Part shown: positions 27,940-36,868 of the stretch, one piece after another | Numbering within the stretch: the stretch's first letter is position 1 | Layout of the letters: each line of letters starts with the position of its first letter | Source: CAYSWV01 sp964434865 | Lineage (GTDB): Bacteria; Cyanobacteriota; Cyanobacteriia; Thermostichales; Thermostichaceae | Assembly (NCBI GenBank): GCA_964434865.1 | Contig: CAYSWV010000006.1 | Coordinates: forward strand, 1 to 64,000 | Direction of reading: 5' to 3' | Length of the DNA: 64,000 nt | Notes under the pieces: model-generated | What the model was told of the DNA's origin: nothing | What the model saw: only the letters and a program-made list of their open reading frames with translations | The model's database searches: none | Made by a program: the position numbers and the translations under genes

Positions 27940-29073
27940 ATGGAAGAGATGTTCCCTGTAGTGTTAGATTCACATATGATTGACCCCATTACGACTCAAG
28001 AGCAACTAATTGCAGAAAAGATAGCTGAGGCCAAAAAAGCCCTAGCAGACAAGCGACGGGTTGAGCGAGAAGCCCAACGGCATAAAGAGCGAACCCAAAA
28101 AATTCAACAATATTGTGAGCTTGTGCGTCAGCGGCTACAACCCTTGAAAGATCAGTTAGCCCATTCATTGGCAGAATGTGTCCCTTTAGGTGAAGAGCAC
28201 CCGGTATATCTAGATCTAAAATCCCAGCTAGAACAGATTGATGAGCAAATGGCCAATCCTCTCGAATTAGCAGAGCAGCTATATGAGGAGGAAATTGAGC
28301 GAGAACGGATCCAAGAGCAGCAAAAAGAATGGGAGGAACAAGTCCTTGCTGAAGAACAGCGCATCGAGAATGAAATAAACCTCTGGCGTAAAGATCTACT
28401 TCAAGATTTACTCCATACTATCGATACAGCTGAGAATTACTTTGAAGCCAGTGATATTGCCATCTATATCCGGGACTTTAAAGAAGATCTAATTGCGATT
28501 GATGCCTTAGAGGCTGTACTAGAGTATCTGATTGAGCGACTCAATGAACTCAATACCAAGGATACAGTTCTGGAGCTCCGTCAACCGATCGAAGGCACGT
28601 TAGACCGCATGGTTGATTTTGCTCTGAAGCAACGAGTCCAACAAAGCAACTTCTTTAAGACTAACAATGGACCTCCCTCACAGCTACGCCAGTCTCATCG
28701 TCGCCAAGCTGAACGGCCTTTTGAGTTCAAAGGGATCCAGGGCAAAGTGGTGGTATTTGGAGGTCATCCTCGAATGCAGCGCAATGTGGCCCGCCGGTTA
28801 CCTGATGTAAATCTAGTCTGGTTTAATCAGGATGAGAGCGTGACCTCGATGACAGAACGAGCTGATGTTGTGCGCGACGCTGATCTGGTTATTCTGGTTA
28901 CTGCGTATACCTCACACAAAGTCCAAAAAATTGCCCAAGCCAGTTGTGAGGCCTATGGCGTGCCTCTAACCTATCAGAACAGTACGGGTATCCGATCAAT
29001 GCTAGAGCTGATCGCTATGCAGCTTAAGAAGCACAAACTCACGGACAAGTACATCCAAAATGGCACCAACTAA
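27940..29073 (+). CDS. Coiled-coil protein with C-terminal DUF2325 domain
   Basis: The first ~230 residues are highly charged helix (EAQRHKERTQKIQQYCELVRQR; YEEEIERERIQEQQKEWEEQ), predicted as a long coiled coil. The last ~110 residues form a DUF2325 domain: VVVFGGHPRMQRNVARRLPD, then DADLVILVTAYTSHKVQKIA and a QNSTGIRSMLELI end. This domain has a Rossmann-like appearance with GGHP near its start. No membrane segment is present. The stop overlaps the start of the AMMECR1-like gene by 14 bases (ATG inside ...), so the two are translationally coupled. Function is unknown. Confidence 0.85.
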   Translation: MEEMFPVVLDSHMIDPITTQEQLIAEKIAEAKKALADKRRVEREAQRHKERTQKIQQYCELVRQRLQPLKDQLAHSLAECVPLGEEHPVYLDLKSQLEQIDEQMANPLELAEQLYEEEIERERIQEQQKEWEEQVLAEEQRIENEINLWRKDLLQDLLHTIDTAENYFEASDIAIYIRDFKEDLIAIDALEAVLEYLIERLNELNTKDTVLELRQPIEGTLDRMVDFALKQRVQQSNFFKTNNGPPSQLRQSHRRQAERPFEFKGIQGKVVVFGGHPRMQRNVARRLPDVNLVWFNQDESVTSMTERADVVRDADLVILVTAYTSHKVQKIAQASCEAYGVPLTYQNSTGIRSMLELIAMQLKKHKLTDKYIQNGTN

Positions 29074-29743
29074 GGTTAATCGAGGTAATCCTACTCAGCT
29101 GTTATGGCTAGTTGGCTTGCCTCTAGTCGGTCTTTGTTTGAGCTTAGTGTTTCCGTGGTCATCTTTGGAGCCGCAGCCTACTCAGACGATGGAGTGGGTG
29201 TCTCAGGCCCCTAATCCAGCAGAGATACCCTATCCAATTGCCAGCCAAACTCTGCCCCATCTAGCTCGACAAGCCTTGGAGTACTACTTCAGCACAGGTC
29301 ACGTCTTAGCTCTCCATGCAGAGATTCCAGCCGAGTGGCAGCAGGGGGCCGGTCTGTTTGTGACTTTGAGTCAACAGGGTGTACCTCGGGGATGTTGGGG
29401 ATCATTAGATCCGATGGCCCCTAATTTAGCTGAGGCCACCATTCAAGCTGCGATTGGAGCTGCTACTCGTGATTGGCGCTATGCCCCCCTTCAAGCAACA
29501 GAACTCGATCAGATTGCTATCCAAGTTTCCATTATTCGAGCTGTCTATCCCGTAACCTCAATGGACCAAGTTGATCCGACTCAAGCGGGTCTGTTTGTCC
29601 GTTCAGGTCCCCAAGGAGCCGTTCTGTTACCTGGAGAGGCCTTAACCACTGACTGGCAGCTAGCCACCGCTCGACGCCTAGCCGGGATCTCAGGACCGAT
29701 GGATCTGTTTAAAGTTGAAGCTGAGTTATTATATGAATTTTAA
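29060..29743 (+). CDS. Membrane-anchored AMMECR1-domain protein
   Basis: The 227 residues begin with one hydrophobic helix (about 13-33, LLWLVGLPLVGLCLSLVF), an anchor or signal, followed by an AMMECR1-like domain: LFVTLSQQGVPRGCWGSLDP carries the family's L..F-x(n)-RGC.G motif, and IQVSIIRAVYPVT and GLFVRSGPQGAVLLP match later strands. AMMECR1 domains are widespread and their chemistry is unproven. Most bacterial members are cytosolic, so the N-terminal hydrophobic segment is notable. It overlaps the DUF2325 gene by 14 bases and converges on era, whose stop is 10 bases away. Confidence 0.82.
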   Translation: MAPTKVNRGNPTQLLWLVGLPLVGLCLSLVFPWSSLEPQPTQTMEWVSQAPNPAEIPYPIASQTLPHLARQALEYYFSTGHVLALHAEIPAEWQQGAGLFVTLSQQGVPRGCWGSLDPMAPNLAEATIQAAIGAATRDWRYAPLQATELDQIAIQVSIIRAVYPVTSMDQVDPTQAGLFVRSGPQGAVLLPGEALTTDWQLATARRLAGISGPMDLFKVEAELLYEF

Positions 29744-29753
29744 GATTAAAAAT

Positions 29754-30713
29754 TTAAGATTCAATCACATAGCCTAAGTCTCTAAGGATACCAGGAGAGC
29801 GCCGCCAATGAGGCCGAACTTTAACAAATAATTCTAAGTAGACCTTACCTGCGATCAGTTTTTGAATCTGGAGCCGGGCCGCCTGGCCAATAGACTTCAA
29901 CATTTCTCCTTTTTTGCCAATTAAGATCCCTTTTTGTGAATTTCGTTCTACATAAATCGCAGCCAAGACCCGGGTCAAGGTTGGTGACTCTTCAACTTGA
30001 TCAATTTTAATTGCCACAGAATGAGGGACCTCTTGCCGAGTATGGATTAAAATTTGTTCTCGGATCAGCTCGCCCATAATGAAACGTTCCGGTTGGTCGG
30101 TCACATAATCAGGTGGGTAATAGTAAGGACCTTCAGGTACCAGATCAGTCATCTTAGCCAGTAAGGGAGGTAACGTGTTTGGATCAAGGGCCGACACTGA
30201 AATTAGATCAGCTTGGGGGCAAAGGGTGCGATAACTTTGAAGCATGGGATCAGCCTCTCTCTCAGGCACTAAGTCTTGCTTGTTAGCACAAACGAGCCAG
30301 GGGACTTGCTGGGGTAATCGTTCGGCAATAAAGGCATCGCCCCGCCCGGCTTCAACCGATCCATCCACCACTAAAACAATGCCATCCACTGACTGGGCTG
30401 CTAACTGAGCATTTTGAACTAAAATTTCACCCAAGCGATGATGAGGTTTGTGAATCCCTGGAGTATCCACTAGAATAAGTTGAGCTTGAGGTAGGGATAG
30501 AATCCCTTGGAGGCGATTGCGTGTGGTTTGGGCAATAGGGGAGGTGATCGCAATCTTTTCACCAATGAGAGCATTCAAAAGTGTGGACTTACCTACATTA
30601 GGCCGCCCAACGAGAGCAATAAACCCTGATCTAAAGCCAGGGGGAGCAACTGGAATCAAAGGCTCAATCAGCTGTTCGGCTACTGGATCGACCGAGAACA
30701 GGCCATCAGTCAT
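29754..30713 (-). CDS. era: GTPase Era
   Basis: Era binds the 3' end of 16S rRNA and helps 30S assembly. The 319 residues show G1 GRPNVGKST near 36, the switch region ITSPIAQTTRNR, G3 DTPGIHKP, G4 NKQD and a C-terminal KH domain (GILIGKKGEMLKSIGQAAR near 250). The N-terminus is about 25 residues longer than in E. coli Era, which is common. The gene is monocistronic here and convergent with the AMMECR1-like gene. Confidence 0.97.
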   Translation of the reverse strand: MTDGLFSVDPVAEQLIEPLIPVAPPGFRSGFIALVGRPNVGKSTLLNALIGEKIAITSPIAQTTRNRLQGILSLPQAQLILVDTPGIHKPHHRLGEILVQNAQLAAQSVDGIVLVVDGSVEAGRGDAFIAERLPQQVPWLVCANKQDLVPEREADPMLQSYRTLCPQADLISVSALDPNTLPPLLAKMTDLVPEGPYYYPPDYVTDQPERFIMGELIREQILIHTRQEVPHSVAIKIDQVEESPTLTRVLAAIYVERNSQKGILIGKKGEMLKSIGQAARLQIQKLIAGKVYLELFVKVRPHWRRSPGILRDLGYVIES

Positions 30714-30787
30714 ACTGTCAAGATCTCAAAAACATTAAACACGAGTAGGGTGATAATCATAGCTTGAATGGGTCTAGGGGGTGACGA

Positions 30788-32017
30788 ATGGAACGATCAT
30801 TCGATGTAGTGCTATGGGGCGCAACTGGATTTACCGGTCAACTGGTGGCTCACTACCTGACCGAACACTATGGATGTACTAACACATTACGCTGGGCTCT
30901 AGCTGGACGCAATCTCACTAAATTAGAGCAGGTGCGAGATCAACTCGTAACGATCGATCCCACCGCGCATCAACTTCCTCTCCTTGTGGGGGATAGCCAA
31001 GATCAAGCGGCTCTAGAGAGTATGGCAGCCCAAACGCAAGTGATTTGTTCAACCGTGGGGCCCTATTCAAAGTATGGATCTCAGCTGGTGGCGGCCTGTG
31101 TGAATCAACAGACTCACTACTGTGACATTACGGGAGAACTCACCTGGATCCGAGACATGATTGATCAACATCATGAGGCGGCTCAGGCTCAAAAGTTACG
31201 ACTGGTCCACTGCTGTGGGTTTGATGCCATTCCCTCGGATCTGGGGTGTTTGATGATGCAGGAGGCGATGCTAGAGCGTTATGGAATGCCCTGCGATGAG
31301 ATCCGGTACTACTTAGGCGATACCCGAGGTGGTTTTAGTGGCGGCACTCTAGCTAGTCTGATGGCGCTGATGGATCAACTTCAAGATGAAGCCACCCGCA
31401 CCTTATGGTCTGATCCTTATGCCCTTAATCCCTCAGATCACCGTGAGGGTCCCGACAACGGCGATTTGATGACAGTCAGCTGGGATTCAGATCAACAAGC
31501 CTGGATCAGTCCTTATATTATGGCCAGCATCAATACTCGGATTGTACGTCGGAGTAATGCTCTCCAACAGTTTCGATATGGCCACAACTTTAAGTATAGC
31601 GAAGTGACTGGGGGGCTACCGGGGCCTCTAGGGTTTATTCAAGCCACCACTACCACAATCTTACTGGATGTCTTCTTGGGGCTGGTGTTATTTCCTCCCA
31701 CCCGAGCCTTACTGCAAAATACCATGTTGCCTAGTCCTGGGGATGGCCCTTCGGCTGAGCTACAAGAGTCAGGCTACTTTACCATTCATCTGTTGGCCAA
31801 AGCTGGCGAGCATAGACTTAAAGGCGTCGTTAAAGGGCAAGGGGATCCAGGATATCGATGCACGTCTCGCATGTTGGCCGAATCAGCGATTTGTCTAGCT
31901 CAAGATCAGGCCAGTTTGCCTCAATATTTTGGTGTCTTGACGCCAGCCACAGCCATGGGATCGGCTTTATTAAATCGATTACAACAGGTTGATTTCACCT
32001 TTGAAGTTTTGTCCTGA
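30788..32017 (+). CDS. Saccharopine dehydrogenase-like NAD(P)-binding oxidoreductase
   Basis: The 409 residues begin with a Rossmann motif (VVLWGATGFTGQLVAHYL) typical of the saccharopine-dehydrogenase-like or trans-acting enoyl reductase group. Further blocks are STVGPYSKYG, HYCDITGELTWIRDMID and HCCGFDAIPSDLG. The family includes mycobacterial lipid enoyl reductases, so a lipid substrate is possible but unproved. It diverges from era with 74 bases between. No same-strand partner exists. Alternative: a short-chain reductase of another pathway. Confidence 0.9.
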   Translation: MERSFDVVLWGATGFTGQLVAHYLTEHYGCTNTLRWALAGRNLTKLEQVRDQLVTIDPTAHQLPLLVGDSQDQAALESMAAQTQVICSTVGPYSKYGSQLVAACVNQQTHYCDITGELTWIRDMIDQHHEAAQAQKLRLVHCCGFDAIPSDLGCLMMQEAMLERYGMPCDEIRYYLGDTRGGFSGGTLASLMALMDQLQDEATRTLWSDPYALNPSDHREGPDNGDLMTVSWDSDQQAWISPYIMASINTRIVRRSNALQQFRYGHNFKYSEVTGGLPGPLGFIQATTTTILLDVFLGLVLFPPTRALLQNTMLPSPGDGPSAELQESGYFTIHLLAKAGEHRLKGVVKGQGDPGYRCTSRMLAESAICLAQDQASLPQYFGVLTPATAMGSALLNRLQQVDFTFEVLS

Positions 32018-32210
32018 TCTGCAGATCTTGCAAACGGTTAAAAATTAATGGCCAGAGATTTAACAGTCAGAGCTACGGCAGGATCATATATGAGTTGAAT
32101 GAAGGCTCTCGATCAAAACGGGATGAGAAATGATAGCTACCTGATGAGGACCACTTCGTACCCAGTATTGAACGATAACTCAAATGGTGGGATTCATTCT
32201 TCGTATAGTT

Positions 32211-32310
32211 GGACTCATTTCTCAAGGGGGCTAACTTATTCCCATGTGGTGGGACTCATTCCTCAAGGGGGCTAACTTATTCCTCACAGAGTTGGACTCC
32301 TTCCTCAGGC
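32211..32310. repeat. 41/42-bp imperfect tandem repeat reaching into the 3' end of sqdX
   Basis: Three copies start with GGACTC at 32211, 32252 and 32294 (spacings 41 and 42). Each has the core GGACTCMTTYCTCARGS followed by GGCTAAC. The third copy overlaps the last codons and stop of sqdX (minus strand, stop at 32305-32307), so the two outer copies look like duplications of the sqdX end into the spacer. The remaining ~190 bases of this 287-base convergent spacer show nothing else I can name. Confidence 0.88.
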
Positions 32311-33417
32311 GGCTAACACATCACGATAGTAATCTTCTAATTGTTGGGTAGCTGCTGACCAACTCCACCGTTCTGCTTCTTGTCTCGCGTGATGCCGTAA
32401 CTGCTCTCTCTGATCTTGCTGATCTAATAATTGCTGAGCAGCCCGAATAAAGTCTTGATCAGAGCTGGGTTCAAATAAGTAACCATTTTGGCCACTATCA
32501 ACAATATCGGTAATTCCACCCGATCGGGGGGCGATCACAGGACAGCCAGCGGCCATTGCTTCTAACAAGACTAAGCCTAGGGTCTCAGTCCGAGAGGGAA
32601 ACACAAACAGATCGGCAGAAGCAAACGCAGCCGCCAAAGCTTGACCCTTGAGATAGCCGGTAAAAACAACGTCATAACCAGCAAAATGGCGTTCTAACGA
32701 CTGCCGTTCAGGACCATCCCCTACAATAGCCAGCCTAGACTTCGGGATCTGATCCAGTAGCACTCGGATCCGCCCCACTTCTTTTTCCGCTGATAACCGG
32801 CCTACATAGAGCAAAACCGGTCGATCAGGTTCGCCACCACTCAGTTGATCCCGCATTTCCGTTGAAGTGGCTTGAGGATGAAATGTCTCAGTATCCACAC
32901 CTCGCTGCCAGAGTTTAACGCGTTCAATACCATGGCTACTTAGTTCTTCAACCATAGCTGTGGAGGTACAAAGATTGAGCTTGGCCTGATTGTGCCCTAG
33001 TTTCAATAGATCCCATAGCACCCCTTCCAAACACCCCAAGCCATAATGATGCAAGTATTGAGGTAAATGCGTGTGATAAGAAGCAATCAAAGGGATCCGG
33101 TAGCGTTGGCCAAAATATAACCCCCCCAGACCCAACACCGCAGGATTCACCACATGGATCACATCCGGTTTAAACCGCTCCATCAAACGCCCCACTCCAG
33201 GGCCCGGAGCCGCTAAGGTCAATTCAGGATACATCGGTAACGGAATACCCGGCACGCCATACACCCGAGCCTGCGCAAAGTGATGAGGGGCTCCTTTGGG
33301 GGCCACCACCAACACCGAATTACCCTGAGCCGTTAAATGACGAACGGTATGACATAAACGCGTCACAATGCCATCAATCTTAGGTAAAAAGGTTTCGGTG
33401 AATAGGGCGATCCTCAT
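32305..33417 (-). CDS. sqdX: Sulfoquinovosyldiacylglycerol synthase SqdX (glycosyltransferase family 4)
   Basis: SqdX transfers sulfoquinovose from UDP-sulfoquinovose to diacylglycerol to form the thylakoid sulfolipid SQDG. I start at ATG 33417 because the conserved N-terminus is RIALFTETFLPKIDGIV; the 17 residues from an upstream start (33468) do not resemble the family. The product is about 370 residues. Family blocks are IASYHTHLPQYLHHYGL, LLYVGRLSAEKEV, and FPSRTETLGLVLLEAMAAGCPV with the E-x7-E-like donor site. sqdB is not in the window. It follows thiC on the same strand, with a terminator between. Confidence 0.93.
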   Translation of the reverse strand: MRIALFTETFLPKIDGIVTRLCHTVRHLTAQGNSVLVVAPKGAPHHFAQARVYGVPGIPLPMYPELTLAAPGPGVGRLMERFKPDVIHVVNPAVLGLGGLYFGQRYRIPLIASYHTHLPQYLHHYGLGCLEGVLWDLLKLGHNQAKLNLCTSTAMVEELSSHGIERVKLWQRGVDTETFHPQATSTEMRDQLSGGEPDRPVLLYVGRLSAEKEVGRIRVLLDQIPKSRLAIVGDGPERQSLERHFAGYDVVFTGYLKGQALAAAFASADLFVFPSRTETLGLVLLEAMAAGCPVIAPRSGGITDIVDSGQNGYLFEPSSDQDFIRAAQQLLDQQDQREQLRHHARQEAERWSWSAATQQLEDYYRDVLAA

Positions 33418-33509
33418 AGTTAGGCCACATAGAGTTAGTACAGGATGTAGTGTTACACAAAATGGCAACGATGGGGCTTTCCGTAGAGAATCTTGAACTG
33501 TGACACCCC

Positions 33510-33545
33510 AAAGAAAAGATCTCCTCAGTCTTTGAAGAGATCCTT
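33510..33545 (-). terminator. Hairpin terminator after thiC
   Basis: Read on the minus strand, AAGGATCTC pairs with GAGATCTTT through nine pairs including one G-U, with a 13-base loop, and the right arm runs into a T-rich tract (TTTTCTTT). It lies 60 bases after the thiC stop and before sqdX, so it would end the thiC transcript. Confidence 0.6.
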
Positions 33546-33605
33546 ACTATTCCACCAGCTTTAAATTAGGGTGTTAGATCACCCATTCACCTACACATCA
33601 GGCGT

Positions 33606-34976
33606 CTAGACCTTGGCCGTTTCACCAGCTAAAAACTTCTCTAACTCCGTGAGAGCATCAGCATCCACTTTGGTCTGCATGGGACAGAACTTGGGTCCAC
33701 ACATCGAACAAAATTCTGCCGTTTTGTAAATATCAGCCGGTAAGGTTTCGTCATGGTATTCACGAGCCCGATCTGGATCAAGCGCCAAGTCAAACTGACG
33801 ATTCCAATCAAAGTGAAACCGGGCTTTAGACAATTCATCATCCCGATCGCGAGATCCTGTGCGGTGCCGGGCAATATCGGCGGCATGGGCAGCAATCTTA
33901 TAAGCGATCAAGCCATTACGCACATCTTCAGCATTGGGTAAGCCCAGGTGTTCCTTGGGGGTGACATAACATAGCATGGCAGTGCCATACCAACCGGCCA
34001 TCGCCGCCCCAATCGCTGAGGTGATGTGATCGTAGCCAGGCGCAATATCAGTGACCAACGGTCCCAGTACATAGAAGGGTGCCTCCGAACACTCTTCCAT
34101 CTGTTTACGCACATTAAATTCAATTTGATCCATGGGCACATGACCCGGACCTTCCACCATCACCTGCACATCATGCTCCCAAGCCTGGCGAGTCAACTGA
34201 CCCAGTGTCTTTAATTCAGCTAACTGAGCATCATCAGAGGCATCATGTAAACAGCCGGGCCGCAATGAATCGCCTAAACTAAACGACACATCGTAGCGCT
34301 TGAAGATCTCAATAATGTCTTGAAAATGAGTGTAAAGGGGATTTTGTTGGTGATGCGTTAACATCCAGCGGGCAATGATCCCACCCCCACGAGAGACAAT
34401 TCCTGTTAACCGATGCTTCACCAAGGGGAGATGTTCAATCAAGATCCCCGCATGGATGGTCATGTAGTCCACACCTTGTTTGGCGTGAGTTTCAATTACA
34501 TGGAGAATATCGTCAGCGGACAATTTTTCTACATCGCCGTGTACACTCTCCATCGCCTGATACATAGGCACTGTGCCAATCGGAACGGGAGAAGCTTGAA
34601 TAATTGCTGAACGGATCTGATCTAGGTTGCCACCCCCAGTTGAGAGATCCATCACGGTATCCGCTCCGTATTTCACGGCCAACTTCAGCTTCTCCACTTC
34701 ATCTTGCAGATTTGAAGAGTTAGGGGAGGCCCCAATGTTGGCATTGACTTTGCAACGTGATGCAATCCCGATCGCCATCGGTTCTAGGTTGAGATGGTTC
34801 ACGTTAGCGGGAATGATCAGGCGGCCCCGAGCCACTTCATCTCGGATCAGATCAGGAGCCAACTGCTCCCGTTGAGCCACAAAGGTCATCTCTTCAGTAA
34901 CTAGACCCTGGCGGGCATAGTGCATTTGTGTCACATTTGACTGCCCCTGACGTGAGGCAACCCAATTCGTTCTCAT
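33606..34976 (-). CDS. thiC: Phosphomethylpyrimidine synthase ThiC
   Basis: ThiC converts aminoimidazole ribotide to HMP-phosphate for thiamine, using a radical-SAM [4Fe-4S] cluster. The cluster motif CSMCGPKFC lies near the C-terminus. Other family blocks are NANIGASPNSS, DTVMDLSTGG, MVEGPGHVPMDQI and ITSAIGAAMAGWYGTAMLCYVTPKEHLGLPN (read in pieces). The correct start is ATG 34976, with AGGAG about 11 bases upstream. A longer reading frame to 35072 runs through the riboswitch and cannot be coding. The product is 456 residues. Expression should fall when thiamine pyrophosphate is abundant. Confidence 0.97.
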   Translation of the reverse strand: MRTNWVASRQGQSNVTQMHYARQGLVTEEMTFVAQREQLAPDLIRDEVARGRLIIPANVNHLNLEPMAIGIASRCKVNANIGASPNSSNLQDEVEKLKLAVKYGADTVMDLSTGGGNLDQIRSAIIQASPVPIGTVPMYQAMESVHGDVEKLSADDILHVIETHAKQGVDYMTIHAGILIEHLPLVKHRLTGIVSRGGGIIARWMLTHHQQNPLYTHFQDIIEIFKRYDVSFSLGDSLRPGCLHDASDDAQLAELKTLGQLTRQAWEHDVQVMVEGPGHVPMDQIEFNVRKQMEECSEAPFYVLGPLVTDIAPGYDHITSAIGAAMAGWYGTAMLCYVTPKEHLGLPNAEDVRNGLIAYKIAAHAADIARHRTGSRDRDDELSKARFHFDWNRQFDLALDPDRAREYHDETLPADIYKTAEFCSMCGPKFCPMQTKVDADALTELEKFLAGETAKV

Positions 34977-34999
34977 ACTGTTGCTGTCTCCTAATAACT

Positions 35000-35082
35000 G
35001 CTTCCCTCCGCTGGTATGAGCCAGTTCAGGTTCTGAGGATGTGATCTCAGCCCGGTATCCGAATCCAGGCACTCCTAGCGTT
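35000..35082 (-). promoter_or_regulatory. TPP riboswitch (THI element) of thiC
   Basis: The minus strand shows the conserved core in order: GGAGTGCC, then GGGCTGAGATCA (the CUGAGA of the pyrimidine-sensing arm), then AACCTGAACTGG, then CATACCAGCGGAGGGAAG. These are the invariant parts of the thiamine-pyrophosphate aptamer. The thiC ribosome site AGGAG follows about a dozen bases later, so translational control is the simplest reading. Confidence 0.96.
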
Positions 35083-35226
35083 CTGGTGATCCTATCACCT
35101 GTGTTTATACACAGCTAACAACGTTACAATTCGAGATGTTTTGTGAGTTTTTGAAATTTTAAATCAAGGACAACCTGGAGTCCAGAGATCACCTATGATG
35201 GGGCTGATGCCAAGAGGTTGATAAGT

Positions 35227-35595
35227 ATGCCTAGGTTAATTGAAGGGCCGTCCACTATTGAAGCTGTCGGGACTAAACCCAAAATTATTGAAGAATATAT
35301 TGGTCGAGTTAATTCTGGGCATGAGCGTCTGAGTGTGGCCCATATGAAATCACCTGAAGGCTGGATCGAACCTGGACAAACACCCGACTTTGAAGAGATT
35401 ACCGTTGTTTTATCAGGCTTACTTCAAGTGGACTCTCAAGCAGGCACACTATCGGTCCGAGCAGGGCAAGCGGTGATCACACAACCTGGAGAATGGGTTC
35501 GCTACAGCACACCTGAAGCCGGCGGGGCTGAATATATTGCCATCTGTCTACCTGCGTTCTCCCCACAAACGGTCCATCGGGATCCTGAGGGTTAG
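35227..35595 (+). CDS. Small cupin-domain protein
   Basis: From ATG 35227 (AGAGG about 12 bases before; a TTG nine bases earlier is rejected) the product is 122 residues with one cupin barrel: FEEITVVLSGLLQVDSQAGTLSVRAGQAVITQPGEWVRYS carries the E and G residues of motifs 1 and 2. The first motif lacks the usual HxH pair, so metal binding is doubtful. Cytosolic. It diverges from the thiC riboswitch and converges closely with the MpaA-like gene (8 bases between). Substrate unknown. Confidence 0.8.
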   Translation: MPRLIEGPSTIEAVGTKPKIIEEYIGRVNSGHERLSVAHMKSPEGWIEPGQTPDFEEITVVLSGLLQVDSQAGTLSVRAGQAVITQPGEWVRYSTPEAGGAEYIAICLPAFSPQTVHRDPEG

Positions 35596-35603
35596 ACGTG
35601 GTA

Positions 35604-36275
35604 TCAGGAGCTGAGATCAACAGCGGTCATGAACCCTTGGAGAATAGCAGCTCCATGCCTCTGCCAGACATGTTGGTTGGGGCAGGCCCGTTCAATCTCT
35701 AAGGTAATCGTTGGGATCTGTCGTTCCCAGCCCGCCCATGTTCCTAACGATCCCGGTGTCGGATAACCAATGTAGTCTGTGACCCGATAGCCATTGACAG
35801 CTGACATCGCCGCAGCAACCGGGCGAGCGGGACCGTTGTAATCCACACACAGATCGCTGTAAGACGAATGAGCTGAAATAATCAGAGCTGGTTTAAGGGT
35901 TTCCAGACAGTGCACTAACCCCTGGGTCTCAGGTTCAGATCCTGGTGCCACGCCTGGAGTATAGCGGGGAGATTTTCGTTCGGCCGACCAATCCTGAGTA
36001 GGCATATTGCGATTGAGATCGACGCCTCTAGCATTCCAACGACGGTAGAGTTGACACCCATCTGGATTCAGTTGGGGAATCACATACAATGAGGCTTTTT
36101 GATCAAAGACATGCCACTGCTCGGCCAGCATAAATCGTTTCACCAGTTCAACCCCTTCGACTTCATCACCATGAACCCCTCCAATCAGGAGCAACGACAC
36201 AGGCCCCTGAGTTAAGCGAAACATCTCGATTGCCTGTTTTTGAACTGAATAGCCTAGTTTTGAAGATGAGTCCAT
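35604..36275 (-). CDS. M14-family zinc carboxypeptidase, MpaA-like
   Basis: The 223 residues carry a compact M14 peptidase: zinc ligands in GGVHGDEVEG (residues about 31-40), substrate-binding LNRNMP, a third ligand His in IISAHSSYSDL and the catalytic Glu in ITLEIE. This arrangement matches murein peptide amidase MpaA and succinylglutamate-desuccinylase-like enzymes, so cleavage of recycled wall peptides is the likely reaction. There is no signal peptide, consistent with cytosolic recycling. The gene ends 8 bases from the cupin gene, tail to tail. Confidence 0.85.
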   Translation of the reverse strand: MDSSSKLGYSVQKQAIEMFRLTQGPVSLLLIGGVHGDEVEGVELVKRFMLAEQWHVFDQKASLYVIPQLNPDGCQLYRRWNARGVDLNRNMPTQDWSAERKSPRYTPGVAPGSEPETQGLVHCLETLKPALIISAHSSYSDLCVDYNGPARPVAAAMSAVNGYRVTDYIGYPTPGSLGTWAGWERQIPTITLEIERACPNQHVWQRHGAAILQGFMTAVDLSS

Positions 36276-36545
36276 GATGGTGCTACCTTCAGATCAAGGT
36301 TGCGGTTATCTGCCAGGGAACTGAGGCCAAGTGTTCTGATACACGGGTTCTGATCATTGATCAACATGACCATCAAGATTTAGATCAAGCCAATACTGGG
36401 GTTGGAAAACCTGCAGGTAGGGACTGTGAGGGATGTCCATGGCATTGATGCCCTAAATGTCGAAATTTTATCAGATAGCAATCCTCAGTTCACCCAGCCA
36501 GTTCTCTAGTTATACTGATCAAGTAAAACTGCCATACTATGACCT

Positions 36546-36824
36546 ATGTATACGATTGAACTGATTCTAAAGGGCAACTCTATGCCATTAGGTATCATGC
36601 GCAAAGAAGAAGACTCGGCCAACCAGATCTACCAAGACATCCTCAAGGCTATCCAAAAGGGGGATCCTCAAATGCTAGAACTCTCCTGTGAAAAGACAGG
36701 TCGAAAGCTGAGTGTGGTAGCTCAAGAGATCACAGCCGTACAAATGACCCCTAAAACCGGAGCTGCATCTGTGGGAGGCGCCCGCACAGGTTTTGTTGCT
36801 CAAGTGCTCGATGGTGGCGCTTAA
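36546..36824 (+). CDS. UPF0367 family protein
   Basis: The 92 residues match UPF0367, a small protein conserved across cyanobacteria and known by its opening YTIELILKGN and the block QPQMLELSCEKTGRKLSVV-type. It has no membrane segment or catalytic motif. A -10-like TATACT lies upstream within the 270-base spacer, which has no other element I can see. Function is unknown in the family. The DNA just after it reads AACCCTAACCCTAA, a chance telomere-like word. Confidence 0.93.
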   Translation: MYTIELILKGNSMPLGIMRKEEDSANQIYQDILKAIQKGDPQMLELSCEKTGRKLSVVAQEITAVQMTPKTGAASVGGARTGFVAQVLDGGA

Positions 36825-36868
36825 CCCTAACCCTAAATAGCACTCAGCCACTCCACTGATGCAGCTGA

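Noticed and set aside
34977..35072. Extra 32 residues at the ThiC N-terminus
   Set aside because: They would be coded by the TPP riboswitch; ATG 34976 with its own ribosome site is right.
36822..36840. Telomere-like AACCCTAACCCTAA
   Set aside because: It is just two repeats after a stop codon in a bacterial context, without a longer array.
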